NCBI GenBank assembly: GCA_965218875.1
Contig: OZ244707.1
Span: forward strand, 2,170,001-2,234,000
From: CBDCMJ01 sp965218875
GTDB lineage: Bacteria; Chloroflexota; Dehalococcoidia; Lucifugimonadales; UBA3495
Length of the DNA: 64,000 bases
Reading direction: 5' to 3'
A model generated the notes under the pieces. That model made no database searches and was not told the origin of the DNA. It worked only from the letters and a program-made list of their open reading frames with translations. This document shows, piece after piece, positions 25,666-34,288 of this stretch; position 1 is the stretch's first letter, and the number at the start of each line of letters is the position of its first letter. The translations under genes and the position numbers were made by a program.

Positions 25666-26829
25666 ATGGCTCAGGCGCCCCTGTTTCCAGTAACGGTGGT
25701 TGGCAGTTGGCCCAGGTCCACGGGCCTGGTTCGAGCGCTGCGCAAGAGGCTGAGCGGGGACATCACGTCCGACGAATTCCAAGCGTTGGCTGACCGTGAC
25801 GTCATCACCGCCCTCAAGGCCCAGGAGGAGGCCGGGGTTGACATAATCACCGACGGCGAGCAGCGCCGCGACAACTTCTACTCCTTCGTGGCGGACCGGC
25901 TCTCCGGTATGAAGCTCATGAAGGTGTCCGACCTGCTGGGCTACGCCAAGGACCGGGCCAGGATGGAGGAAGTGCTGAGGGCCCTGGATGTGCCCGCCTT
26001 CGCCATCAAGAGCCCCGTCGCGGTGGCCAAGCTGGGCAATCCCCGGGGGCTGACCCTGGGCGAGCTGGCCTTCGTGAAAGAGCACACCCAACGGCCCATC
26101 AAGGTCACCCTCCCGGGCCCCTATATGCTGACCCGGTCCAGTTGGTTCGAAGGGCTGTCGGACAAGGTCTACGGCTCGCCGGACGAATTGGCCGCTGACT
26201 TCGTCGCCATTCTGCACGACGAGTTGATCGCCCTCCGGGACCAGGGCGCCGACTTTGTCCAGTTCGACGAGCCCATCCTTAGCCAGGTGGTGTTTGGGGA
26301 GGAATCTACCGAGACCTTCATGTGCGCCCAGCTTCCCGGTAGAAGGGACCCCACCGACGAACTGGAGTTCGCCGTCCGCTTGATGAACGAGACCACCAAG
26401 GACGTTACAGGTATCAAGACCGGCGTGCACGTGTGCCGGGGCAACTGGAGCCGCCGCGAGGACGTCCTGCTGGAAGGGAACTACGGCCCCATGCTTCCCT
26501 ATTTGGTGCGGATGAACGTCGATCAACTGGTGCTGGAATGCGCGACCCCCAGGGCCGGGGAGATGGCAGTCTTCAAGGAGTACGCCAACGAGAAAGAGCT
26601 GGGTATGGGCGTGGTCAATCCCAGGACCGACGACGTGGAGCCGGTGGAGGAAATCGTCGCCAGAGTCAAGGTCATCCTCGAGTCCTTCGACCCGGACAAG
26701 GTGTACCTGAACCCGGACTGCGGGTTCGGCACCTTCGCGGAGCGCAGCGTCAACACCGCGCAGACCGCCGGCAACAAGCTCCGCGCCATGTCTCAAGCGG
26801 CCGAGAGGCTCCGGGCCGAATACGGCTGA
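25666..26829 (+). CDS. Stand-alone MetE C-terminal-type methionine synthase (core-MetE-like)
   Basis: A 387-residue protein corresponding only to the catalytic C-terminal half of cobalamin-independent methionine synthase. The zinc ligands are complete: His and Cys in GVHVCRGNW near residue 253, Glu in LVLECATP near 290, and Cys in LNPDCGFGTF near 350. 'DEPILSQ' carries the substrate-binding region. Stand-alone core MetE proteins of archaea and Dehalococcoidia transfer a methyl group to homocysteine from a corrinoid rather than methyl-folate; a related thiol methyltransferase is possible. A strong TAGGAGGGG ribosome site precedes the ATG. OsmC and rhodanese genes follow. Confidence 0.8.
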   Translation: MAQAPLFPVTVVGSWPRSTGLVRALRKRLSGDITSDEFQALADRDVITALKAQEEAGVDIITDGEQRRDNFYSFVADRLSGMKLMKVSDLLGYAKDRARMEEVLRALDVPAFAIKSPVAVAKLGNPRGLTLGELAFVKEHTQRPIKVTLPGPYMLTRSSWFEGLSDKVYGSPDELAADFVAILHDELIALRDQGADFVQFDEPILSQVVFGEESTETFMCAQLPGRRDPTDELEFAVRLMNETTKDVTGIKTGVHVCRGNWSRREDVLLEGNYGPMLPYLVRMNVDQLVLECATPRAGEMAVFKEYANEKELGMGVVNPRTDDVEPVEEIVARVKVILESFDPDKVYLNPDCGFGTFAERSVNTAQTAGNKLRAMSQAAERLRAEYG

Positions 26830-26934
26830 CCGGGAGTTTGACAAGAAGGTTGACGGGGAGTCCTGGGCGCGACGGCAACCCGGCGTAAATATCCGGAATC
26901 CTGAGACCAACCGAAACGGGGGGACAAGAATAGT

Positions 26935-27465
26935 ATGGCGGGAGAAGACACCCTGAACGGCTTGCCCCGTGAGAAGCTCGGTGAGGTGCTGGAGTCCTTT
27001 CGAGATCCGGAGGTCTTCAACGCGGTAACCGGGCCCTGGAAATCTCGCATAGTGTGGCAGGACGGGTTCCGCGCCAAGGCGTTCATGAGGAACCACGCGG
27101 TGGAGATGGATGAGCCGGGAGACCTGACCGCCACCGATTTGGCGGCCAGCGCTCACGAGCAACTCCTGTCGGCCGTGGGCAGTTGCATGACCGTTGGCTT
27201 CGTGCTGAACGCCACCCGGAGAGGTATAAAGATCCACGACCTGGAGATAGCCGTGGACGGCTACTTCGACAACATCCGCAAGTGGGCGGGAGTGGAAGAG
27301 GGCAACCCAGGTTACGGAAGCATTTCCGCCAAGGTGTTCGTTCGAGCCGACGCCGACGAGGCCACCCTGGCGGAGATATGGAAGCTGGCGGTGGAAGGCT
27401 CGCCGGTAACGCAGTCGGTTATGCGGGAAACCAAGGTTACCACCGAGTTCGAAGTCATGGGATAG
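26935..27465 (+). CDS. OsmC/Ohr-fold protein with a single cysteine
   Basis: A 176-residue OsmC-family protein. The first peroxidatic cysteine is in AVGSCMTVGFVLNA near residue 84, on the long central helix. The second position, normally Cys in an 'S(P)V' loop, reads GSPVTQSVM and has no cysteine, so the usual disulfide cycle of organic hydroperoxide reductases cannot form. Single-cysteine OsmC relatives are known but poorly defined. The stop overlaps the apparent start of the rhodanese gene. Confidence 0.8.
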   Translation: MAGEDTLNGLPREKLGEVLESFRDPEVFNAVTGPWKSRIVWQDGFRAKAFMRNHAVEMDEPGDLTATDLAASAHEQLLSAVGSCMTVGFVLNATRRGIKIHDLEIAVDGYFDNIRKWAGVEEGNPGYGSISAKVFVRADADEATLAEIWKLAVEGSPVTQSVMRETKVTTEFEVMG

Positions 27466-28235
27466 CGGCCGCCTTAGTCTCCGCCGACTGGGTGGCGGAG
27501 AGGTTAGGCAGGCCCGGCTACACCGTCATCGACACCCGGCCGGCCGTGAGGTACCTCATGGGCCACCTGAAGGGCGCCGTAAGCGTGCCGCAGCGGAAAA
27601 TGAGGGACGAAGAAGGCGGGTTGCTGCCGCCGGAAGCCCTCTCCGGTGTCTTTGGAGCGGCGGGCCTCGGCGACGGCGACGCGCCGGTGCTCTACGATGG
27701 CCACGACGGGCGCAACGCTGCCCTGGCCGCTTGGGTCCTGGAGTACCTCGGCCGGGAAGACGTGCACATCATGGACCTGGCATTCGACCAGTGGAAGGCC
27801 CAGGGCCGGGAGGTGCTGTACCGCCCGGTGACGCCCGAGGCCCGGCGGTTTACCCCCAGGGTCGACGCCGGGGTGCGGGCAACCCTGGCCGACGTCTCCG
27901 GCAACTCGGGCCTGAAACTGGTAGACGCCAGGAGCGCTGAGGAGTACCGGGGCGAGGCGGACGGCCAACGACCTGGCCATATCCCCGGGGCCGTGCACGT
28001 TGCCTGGGACGAACTAATAGGCCGGGATGGCCGCCTGGCCTGCCCCCCGGAACAGGCCCGGGAGGTATTCGACGCGGCGAACGTCGACGCCAACGACCGC
28101 ATCGTGACCTACTGCCAGACGGGGGCCAGGGCGGCCGTGGCCTACTTGGCGCTGAAACGCCTGGGCTACGACGTGAGGCTGTATGACGCTTCCTACGCCG
28201 AGTGGGAGCTGAGCGGCCTCCCGGTAGAGAGGTAG
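27462..28235 (+). CDS. Two-domain rhodanese (thiosulfate sulfurtransferase family)
   Basis: About 257 residues. The first domain (LVSADWVAERL...VIDTRP...GHLKGAV) has Asp in place of the catalytic cysteine ('YDGHDGRNAA'). The second has the active loop CQTGARAAVAYLAL near residue 216. This division between an inactive and an active domain is typical of the SseA group. No ATG, GTG or TTG is found where the protein should begin. ATA 27462, overlapping the TAG of osmC (ATAG), fits the homology; GTG 27492 would remove the first helix. Coordinates use ATA and the start is uncertain. Confidence 0.78.
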   Translation: MAAALVSADWVAERLGRPGYTVIDTRPAVRYLMGHLKGAVSVPQRKMRDEEGGLLPPEALSGVFGAAGLGDGDAPVLYDGHDGRNAALAAWVLEYLGREDVHIMDLAFDQWKAQGREVLYRPVTPEARRFTPRVDAGVRATLADVSGNSGLKLVDARSAEEYRGEADGQRPGHIPGAVHVAWDELIGRDGRLACPPEQAREVFDAANVDANDRIVTYCQTGARAAVAYLALKRLGYDVRLYDASYAEWELSGLPVER

Positions 28236-28341
28236 CCGGACGTCACGCCGCCCCGGGGGTTGCCTGCGGGGCCGGTGAACTCGTAACTCGCCGGGGACGC
28301 CCTCCGGCGTCGTCACTACAATTAACTCGTGAGGTGTCAAC

Positions 28342-29160
28342 ATGGACTGGGGAATGGCAAACCGGATGGCGCAGCTCATCCAACCGGACGGCCACTGCCT
28401 GTTTTTGCCCATCGATCACGGCTACTTTCAGGGACCCACCAGGAAGCTGGAACAGCCGGGAAAGACCATAGAGCCGCTTATGCCCTACGCCGACGCCCTG
28501 TTCGTGACCCGGGGCGTGCTGCGCTCATCGGTCGACCCGGCCAACACCAAACCCATTGTGCTCCGCGTTTCCGGCGGCACCAGCATGGTGGGGGGCGACC
28601 TGGCCAACGAGGGGCTGACCACCTCCATGGAAGAGGCCGTGAGGCTGAACGCCGCCGCGGTGGGCATATCCGTGTTCATAGGCAGCGAATACGAGCGCCA
28701 GTCCCTGCTGAACCTGGGCAAGCTGGTCGATGAAGGGGAGAAGTGCGGCGTCCCGGTAATGGCGGTCACCGCGGTAGGTAAGGAGCTGGAAAGGCGGGAC
28801 TCCCGGTACCTGGCGCTGTGCTGCCGCATTACCGCCGAGCTGGGGGCGCGAGTGGTCAAGACCTACTGGTGCGACGACGGCTTCGACAAGGTGGTGACCG
28901 GCTGCCCGGTGCCGGTGATCATGGCCGGCGGGCCGCAGGCCGACACGGAGCGGGAGGTCCTGGAGTTCGTCTACGACGGGATGCAGAACGGCGCCATCGG
29001 CATCAACCTGGGCCGGAACGTTTGGCAGAGCGACCACCCGGTGCCCATGATCCGGGCCTTGCGTCACATTATCCACGACAACGGATCGGTAGAAGAGGCC
29101 CAAGAGATCTTCGACGCGGTCAGGGCCGAAGGCGGCGTGCTGGCGGGCGCCCCGGCGTAA
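28342..29160 (+). CDS. LsrF-like class I aldolase/thiolase
   Basis: A 272-residue TIM-barrel of the DeoC/LacD aldolase superfamily. 'FLPIDHGYFQGPT' at the N-terminus, the Schiff-base lysine in 'RVVKTYWCDDGF' near residue 173 and 'CPVPVIMAGG' near 192 match LsrF, which acts on the phosphorylated autoinducer-2 breakdown product. No other lsr gene is adjacent, so the real substrate is open. A GAGGTG ribosome site and a TACAAT (28317-28322) precede the ATG. Confidence 0.8.
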   Translation: MDWGMANRMAQLIQPDGHCLFLPIDHGYFQGPTRKLEQPGKTIEPLMPYADALFVTRGVLRSSVDPANTKPIVLRVSGGTSMVGGDLANEGLTTSMEEAVRLNAAAVGISVFIGSEYERQSLLNLGKLVDEGEKCGVPVMAVTAVGKELERRDSRYLALCCRITAELGARVVKTYWCDDGFDKVVTGCPVPVIMAGGPQADTEREVLEFVYDGMQNGAIGINLGRNVWQSDHPVPMIRALRHIIHDNGSVEEAQEIFDAVRAEGGVLAGAPA

Positions 29161-29195
29161 AACCCCGCGGGCCGGCGGCTAAGACAGCTTAGGGT

Positions 29196-29274
29196 GTAAC
29201 TGTTCAGACTTGATGTGTATCCGTTCGTCCTGAGCCTGTCGAAGGGCTGGTTCTCCTTAAGTCTGAACAGTTAC
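29196..29274. repeat. Short non-autonomous element, family B
   Basis: A 79-bp element with GTAACTGTTCAGACTT and the inverted end CTTAAGTCTGAACAGTTAC. It is flanked by an exact 8-bp direct repeat CTTAGGGT at 29188-29195 and 29275-29282. It is the shortest copy of the family and lacks part of the interior palindrome. Confidence 0.8.
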
Positions 29275-29354
29275 CTTAGGGTCGTTCGGCTGATCGAGGT
29301 GTCAACAGGGAAAACCCTTGGGCCGGCGATTCATTAGACATAAAGTGCGCACAC

Positions 29355-32300
29355 ATGACCTCCAAGTCCATTCTTGAAAGCGTCGAGGAGTCCCGCAAAG
29401 AACTGCTGGACCTCAGCCTGCGCAATCCGCTGCTGAACTACCGCACACTACGCGCCAGGGGTGTGGAAATGGTGGGGGAGAGCGCGGAGCAGGTCTTCAC
29501 CACGCTGACCGTAGAGCGCCGCCCGATGTCCTTTCTACCGGGGCTTCCATCGGAAGGTGATCCGGCCCAGTTGAGTCTCGAAAACGACTTTGACGCTGGT
29601 CAACCGGAAGACGCGGCCGCTCCGTCAATAACTGCTAACCAGTCGGACCGGCGCCTCCAGACCAGTGAAACCTTGGAAAACCTTCAGAAGCGGCTGCTCA
29701 ACACTTATCGGCTGGCCAACACTTCCATCGAGGAGACCGGGGTCAACACCCTCTTCATGGCCTTCGGGATGCTTCATTGGTATGAAGCGGAGGAAAGCCA
29801 GGAGGGGCGGAGGGCCCCGCTTGTCCTAGTCCCGGTCCGACTGGAGCGGGACGGCGTCCGGGAAAACTTCCGGGTCACGTGGACCGGGGAAGACATTGGG
29901 GCCAACCTGTCGCTTATCGAAAAGGTCCGCGCCGACTTCGGCGTGCTTCTGCCTGGTCAGGACAAAGCAGACGAGGTCGCTGAAGGGACCATTAGCCTAG
30001 CCGATTATCTCGACTTGGTGAAACACAACGTCGAGCAATTCCGCCGGAGAAGGTGGAGTGTTGACCGGGATAGCGTCGTCCTGGGATTTTTCTCCTACAA
30101 TAAACTACGGATGTTCGAAGACCTGGATGGTGACAACTGGCCGGAAGGGGAGGGAATCGCGGAAAACGAGATTATCGCCGCCCTATTTGACGATGGTTTC
30201 CGCGAACCTGCCTCGGACATTCTCCAGGATGCGCGCCTCGACGACCATCTCAACCCCGGTGACACCTATCACGTAGTCGATGCCGATTCGTCCCAGTCTC
30301 TGGCTATCCGCGACGCCGCCGGTGGCCGTAACTTGGTGATTCAGGGGCCGCCCGGCACCGGCAAGTCCCAGACTATCACCAACATCATCGCCGAGGCCGT
30401 GGCCCGCGGCAAACGGGTGCTGTTCGTCTCCGAAAAGATGGCCGCACTGGAAGTGGTCAAGCGCCGGCTGGACAACGTCGGCTTGGGCCAAGCGTGCCTG
30501 GAGTTGCACAGCCACAAGACCAACAAGCGGGAGATTCTGGACGAACTGAACCGAATACTGCACCCGACAGACCGAGGCAGTTACTGGGTAACTGGGCCCG
30601 AATTTGGATTGGACGAGATGGTCAACGCCATCAGCGACCTTAACAGCTACGCTGACGCCGTCAACACTCCGGTACTGGACAGTGGCGTAACTCCCCACGA
30701 CGCCTTTGGGCAATTACTGGCCCTTGACCACCATGAAACTTCCAATCCTCTCCCTAGGGGCAAGATTGCCAACATCCGGAGATGGAGCGCCGGAGACTTC
30801 CGGCGCAAGCGGGAAGTGGTAGACGATTTGCGCCTGCGGTTGCAAAGGTGCGGGGTTCCCAATCGGCATCCGTTCTGGGGCAGCGGCCTTCGGGTTCTGC
30901 TCCCAGACACCCGGTCGGAGTTGCGAGAAAAGATCGACGCCGCCCTGGGCAGCTTGCAAACGCTAACGTCGGCCTCTGACGGCTTGGCCAAGTTTCTTGG
31001 ACTGAGCCGTCCGGAGGACGCGCCCGACGCCAATGATCTGCTGGCAGCCGCCCGCCTTGCCTTCGATGCTCCGGTCATCGCCGGACTGAACTTGGCCGCG
31101 CCGCAATGGGAATCCCACCCGACGCTGATTTGGGACTTGATGGAACTAGGTCTTCTTTGGCAATGGATGCGACGGGAGAGGATCGAAGCGTCAGACCAGG
31201 GTCTCCGGGCATTAACCGACGCGTCCCGAGACTTGGCGGAGGCTCTGCGAGCTGAACCTCCTGCAGATGTGGAGGCGGCCGCCACATTGCTGGCTGCCGC
31301 CCGAATCGCCTTGGATGCTCCGGACAGCAGAGATTTGGACCTGGACGCGCCCCAGTGGGGGTCCCATGGTAGGCAAATTTTGGGCTTGGTAGACAAGGGT
31401 TTGGAATGGCGGCGTATACGCACGTCGAACGACGCCGTGGTCTTGCCGCAGGCCTGGGATACCGACTGGCGCGAAGTTCGATTGTCGTTGAATATCGATG
31501 GCCGCAGGCTTCTTGGACGCCTGTTCTCTTCCAGATACCGCTGTTCGCGTAAACAGCTTGCCGCCGTCATGCGCAGCCAGGTGCCTCCAGATGTGGACCG
31601 GCAAATCGGGCTAATCGACGCTATCATCTCGGAGCAATCACTTCGGGCGGAAATCGACGGAGGATACCCTGAGGCCGCCCTCGCTTTGGGCCGTCAATGG
31701 GATGGGTGCAACACCGGCTGGGAAGCCGTGGGCGCCTCTGCGCGGTGGTGGTTGGGAGTATTGGAAGAAGTTGCCGCTAACCGAGCGCCGGTCGGCGCCG
31801 TCCCCCTGCTGAAAAAGATAGCTGCTCGCCCGCAGGTCGAGGCGCTGAAGGAAAGAATCGACGTCCTCAACTCCGTCATGGACGTCTACCAAGAACGCGC
31901 CCGAGAGTTACAGGCGGTGCTGGATGTGGGCAACCCTGGGTGGATGGGAGTCCGCGAAAGAATAGACGCTCTGCCCTTCGAAGATCAGCGACACTTAATC
32001 TCCCAATTGCCCGGACGCTCGTCTACGAGAAGTCCTAGCGCCTCCAAACCAACCGGGCAAACTTCGGCAGAAACGTCCCAGAGTCCGGCTGAAATTGCGA
32101 CGGGAATATACGGGTTTCAGAAGGACGTTAGTCCGGCTTTGGGTAGCCAATGGGATGGCCATCACACTGACTGGGAAGGCATCGCCCACGCCGTCCGGTG
32201 GTGGCTCGACGTGCTGGTTGAGGCGTCTGCAGGCCGGGTTCCTCAGGGGGCTGTAGGGTTGCTGCAGTCGCTGCCGGTTTGGGCCGCCGGGGATTCTCGG

Positions 32301-32753
32301 CAGGAATGGGAAACCCAAATCGAGGAATTAGGCCGCGCTTTGGAGGGATACCCGGGCGGCATTGAAGAGCTTCAAGTTGCTCTGAATATGGATAAGGGCT
32401 TGCGGTTCGGCAATCCTGTCGGTCTCCAGGGCCTGCCTTTCACCTTGCAACGAACCGTGTTGGGCGAGTGGGCTGGCCTTCCTTTGGAAGAAATCGAGGG
32501 CATCATTGGGTTCAATGTCGGCGCAAACCAATGCTTGGAGGAGGAGCTCCGCTCGGTGGTAGAAGTCGCGGAGTGGCATCCTGGGGCTGCTGAGTCACTG
32601 ACCGCATGGTTCGAGCGGGCATGGCACGAGACCATCGCGTCGACCGCCATGGCTGAAAGAACTAACTTGCGGGAGTTCGACGGTCAAGTCCATCAAAGTC
32701 GAGTCAAGCGTTTCCGCACTCTCGACGGGGAATTCCAGTCCCACAACCGCTAA
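29355..32753 (+). CDS. DUF4011-type superfamily 1 helicase, N-terminal part of an interrupted gene
   Basis: 1,132 residues ending at an in-frame TAA (32751-32753). The N-terminal 'RKELLDLSLRNPLLNYR' is the DUF4011 start. Walker A GPPGTGKS is near residue 334 followed by 'VLFVSEKMAALEVVKRRLD'. The middle is long and repetitive: residues about 555-620 are echoed at 645-710, and about 775-850 at 920-995. The motor's second half (Walker B and later motifs) is missing here and continues in the same frame after the stop. Full-length relatives combine DUF4011, helicase and a Vsr-like nuclease and are frequent in defence islands. No ribosome site is visible at the ATG. Base composition looks less GC-rich than neighbours. 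Confidence 0.8.
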   Translation: MTSKSILESVEESRKELLDLSLRNPLLNYRTLRARGVEMVGESAEQVFTTLTVERRPMSFLPGLPSEGDPAQLSLENDFDAGQPEDAAAPSITANQSDRRLQTSETLENLQKRLLNTYRLANTSIEETGVNTLFMAFGMLHWYEAEESQEGRRAPLVLVPVRLERDGVRENFRVTWTGEDIGANLSLIEKVRADFGVLLPGQDKADEVAEGTISLADYLDLVKHNVEQFRRRRWSVDRDSVVLGFFSYNKLRMFEDLDGDNWPEGEGIAENEIIAALFDDGFREPASDILQDARLDDHLNPGDTYHVVDADSSQSLAIRDAAGGRNLVIQGPPGTGKSQTITNIIAEAVARGKRVLFVSEKMAALEVVKRRLDNVGLGQACLELHSHKTNKREILDELNRILHPTDRGSYWVTGPEFGLDEMVNAISDLNSYADAVNTPVLDSGVTPHDAFGQLLALDHHETSNPLPRGKIANIRRWSAGDFRRKREVVDDLRLRLQRCGVPNRHPFWGSGLRVLLPDTRSELREKIDAALGSLQTLTSASDGLAKFLGLSRPEDAPDANDLLAAARLAFDAPVIAGLNLAAPQWESHPTLIWDLMELGLLWQWMRRERIEASDQGLRALTDASRDLAEALRAEPPADVEAAATLLAAARIALDAPDSRDLDLDAPQWGSHGRQILGLVDKGLEWRRIRTSNDAVVLPQAWDTDWREVRLSLNIDGRRLLGRLFSSRYRCSRKQLAAVMRSQVPPDVDRQIGLIDAIISEQSLRAEIDGGYPEAALALGRQWDGCNTGWEAVGASARWWLGVLEEVAANRAPVGAVPLLKKIAARPQVEALKERIDVLNSVMDVYQERARELQAVLDVGNPGWMGVRERIDALPFEDQRHLISQLPGRSSTRSPSASKPTGQTSAETSQSPAEIATGIYGFQKDVSPALGSQWDGHHTDWEGIAHAVRWWLDVLVEASAGRVPQGAVGLLQSLPVWAAGDSRQEWETQIEELGRALEGYPGGIEELQVALNMDKGLRFGNPVGLQGLPFTLQRTVLGEWAGLPLEEIEGIIGFNVGANQCLEEELRSVVEVAEWHPGAAESLTAWFERAWHETIASTAMAERTNLREFDGQVHQSRVKRFRTLDGEFQSHNR

Positions 32754-32756
32754 CGA

Positions 32757-34277
32757 GTGACCACCGCCCACCGCAACATGGCTTCCCGGCCAAGTCGCTT
32801 GCCGGAGCGCCTGCCCAGACTTAGCGGGGACGAAGATGAGGATTCAGAAACAGCGCAAGTCCGGCGGCAAATGGAGCAGTTACGGGTCTTGCGACGCGAG
32901 ATCGAAAAAAAGAGCCGACACAAGCCCATACGACGACTATTGAGGGAAGCCGGGGACGTTATCCAAGACCTCAAACCCGTATTCATGATGAGCCCCCTAT
33001 CCATAGCCAACTACATAGAACCGGGTAGCGCCCAATTCGACCTGGTGATATTCGATGAGGCCAGCCAGGTCCGCCCGGTAGACGCCCTGGGCGCCCTGAT
33101 GAGAGGCCGGAAGGCGGTCGTGGTTGGCGACAGTCGGCAACTTCCGCCCACCACCTTCTTCGAACGCATGGCCCAGTCGCCTGATGATGCGGCGGATGAA
33201 GACGAAAGCGTCACCGCCGACATTGAAAGCATCCTGAGGTTTTTCTCCAGCCAAGGAGCTCCGTCAAGAGACTTGCGCTGGCACTACCGCAGTCGGCACG
33301 AGTCGCTGATTGCCGTGTCCAACCGGGAGTTCTACAACAATAATCTGCTAGTGTTCTCCAGCCCGGACGCCGGGCGGGAAGCGTCCGGCTTGCGATTTCA
33401 TCACCTGCCGGAAGCGGCTTTCGACCGGGGCAGAAGCGCCACCAACCGCTTGGAAGCAGAAGCGGTAGCCCACGCCGTCATGCAGCACGCCGTTCACAGC
33501 CCCGAGCTGTCATTGGGGGTAGCCGCCTTCAGCGTGCGCCAAGCACAGGCAATAGAAGACCAGTTGGAGTTACTGCGACGGAAGGACGATTCTGCCGAAG
33601 CCTTTTTTGCCGCCCATCCCGAAGAGCCGTTTTTCGTCAAGAACCTGGAGAACGTGCAGGGCGACGAACGGGACGTGATATTCATCAGCGTCGGCTACGG
33701 GCGCGACGAGACCGGGCAGGTCTCCATGAACTTTGGGCCGCTCAACCAACAAGGCGGGGAGCGAAGGCTAAACGTTTTGATTACCCGCGCCAAGCAGCAA
33801 TGCCATGTTTTCACTAACCTGCGGGCCGACGACCTTGACCTGGGAAGGACCAGTTCAGTAGGCGTGCGGGCGCTCAAGACGTTTTTGGCCTACGCCGAAA
33901 CCGGGGTAATGCCTGCGGATGTTCTCCCACCGGGTGGTATTGTGGTTGACTCTCCCTTCCAGCGAGTGGTGACGCAGCGTCTTCGCGAGCGCGGCTACGA
34001 GGTACACGAAGAAGTCGCCTCCGGCGGCAAGTTCGTCGACATCGGGGTCGTTGATCCGCAACATCCGGGGCGCTATCTTATCGGCATCGAGTGCGACGGC
34101 GCATCGTACCACAGCGCCCGCTCTGCCCGGGATAGAGACCGCCTGCGTGAAGAGGTCCTGCGCGGCTTGGGCTGGAAACTCCATCGCATCTGGAGCACCG
34201 ACTGGTTCCGCAACCCCGAGCGGGAGTTGCAGAGGGCGGTCGAGGCTATCGAGCAGGCCAAGGCTGCCAAGGGATAG
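32757..34277 (+). CDS. Helicase C-terminal part with Vsr-like nuclease domain (continuation after stop)
   Basis: 506 residues in the same frame as the preceding ORF, separated only by TAA-CGA. Helicase motifs continue: Walker B 'LVIFDEASQV' near residue 96, 'VVGDSRQLPPT' near 122, 'RWHYRSRHESLI' near 180, 'VQGDERDVIFISVGYG' near 301 and 'RRLNVLITRAK' near 335. The C-terminus is a Vsr/DUF559-like nuclease: 'GYEVHEEVASGGKFVDIGV...IGIECDGASYHSA...DRLREEVLRGLGWKLHRIWSTDWF'. The GTG at 32757 has no ribosome site, so independent translation is doubtful. One base change in the TAA would restore a protein of about 1,640 residues. Confidence 0.8.
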   Translation: MTTAHRNMASRPSRLPERLPRLSGDEDEDSETAQVRRQMEQLRVLRREIEKKSRHKPIRRLLREAGDVIQDLKPVFMMSPLSIANYIEPGSAQFDLVIFDEASQVRPVDALGALMRGRKAVVVGDSRQLPPTTFFERMAQSPDDAADEDESVTADIESILRFFSSQGAPSRDLRWHYRSRHESLIAVSNREFYNNNLLVFSSPDAGREASGLRFHHLPEAAFDRGRSATNRLEAEAVAHAVMQHAVHSPELSLGVAAFSVRQAQAIEDQLELLRRKDDSAEAFFAAHPEEPFFVKNLENVQGDERDVIFISVGYGRDETGQVSMNFGPLNQQGGERRLNVLITRAKQQCHVFTNLRADDLDLGRTSSVGVRALKTFLAYAETGVMPADVLPPGGIVVDSPFQRVVTQRLRERGYEVHEEVASGGKFVDIGVVDPQHPGRYLIGIECDGASYHSARSARDRDRLREEVLRGLGWKLHRIWSTDWFRNPERELQRAVEAIEQAKAAKG

Positions 34278-34288
34278 GTCAAGAGTTT

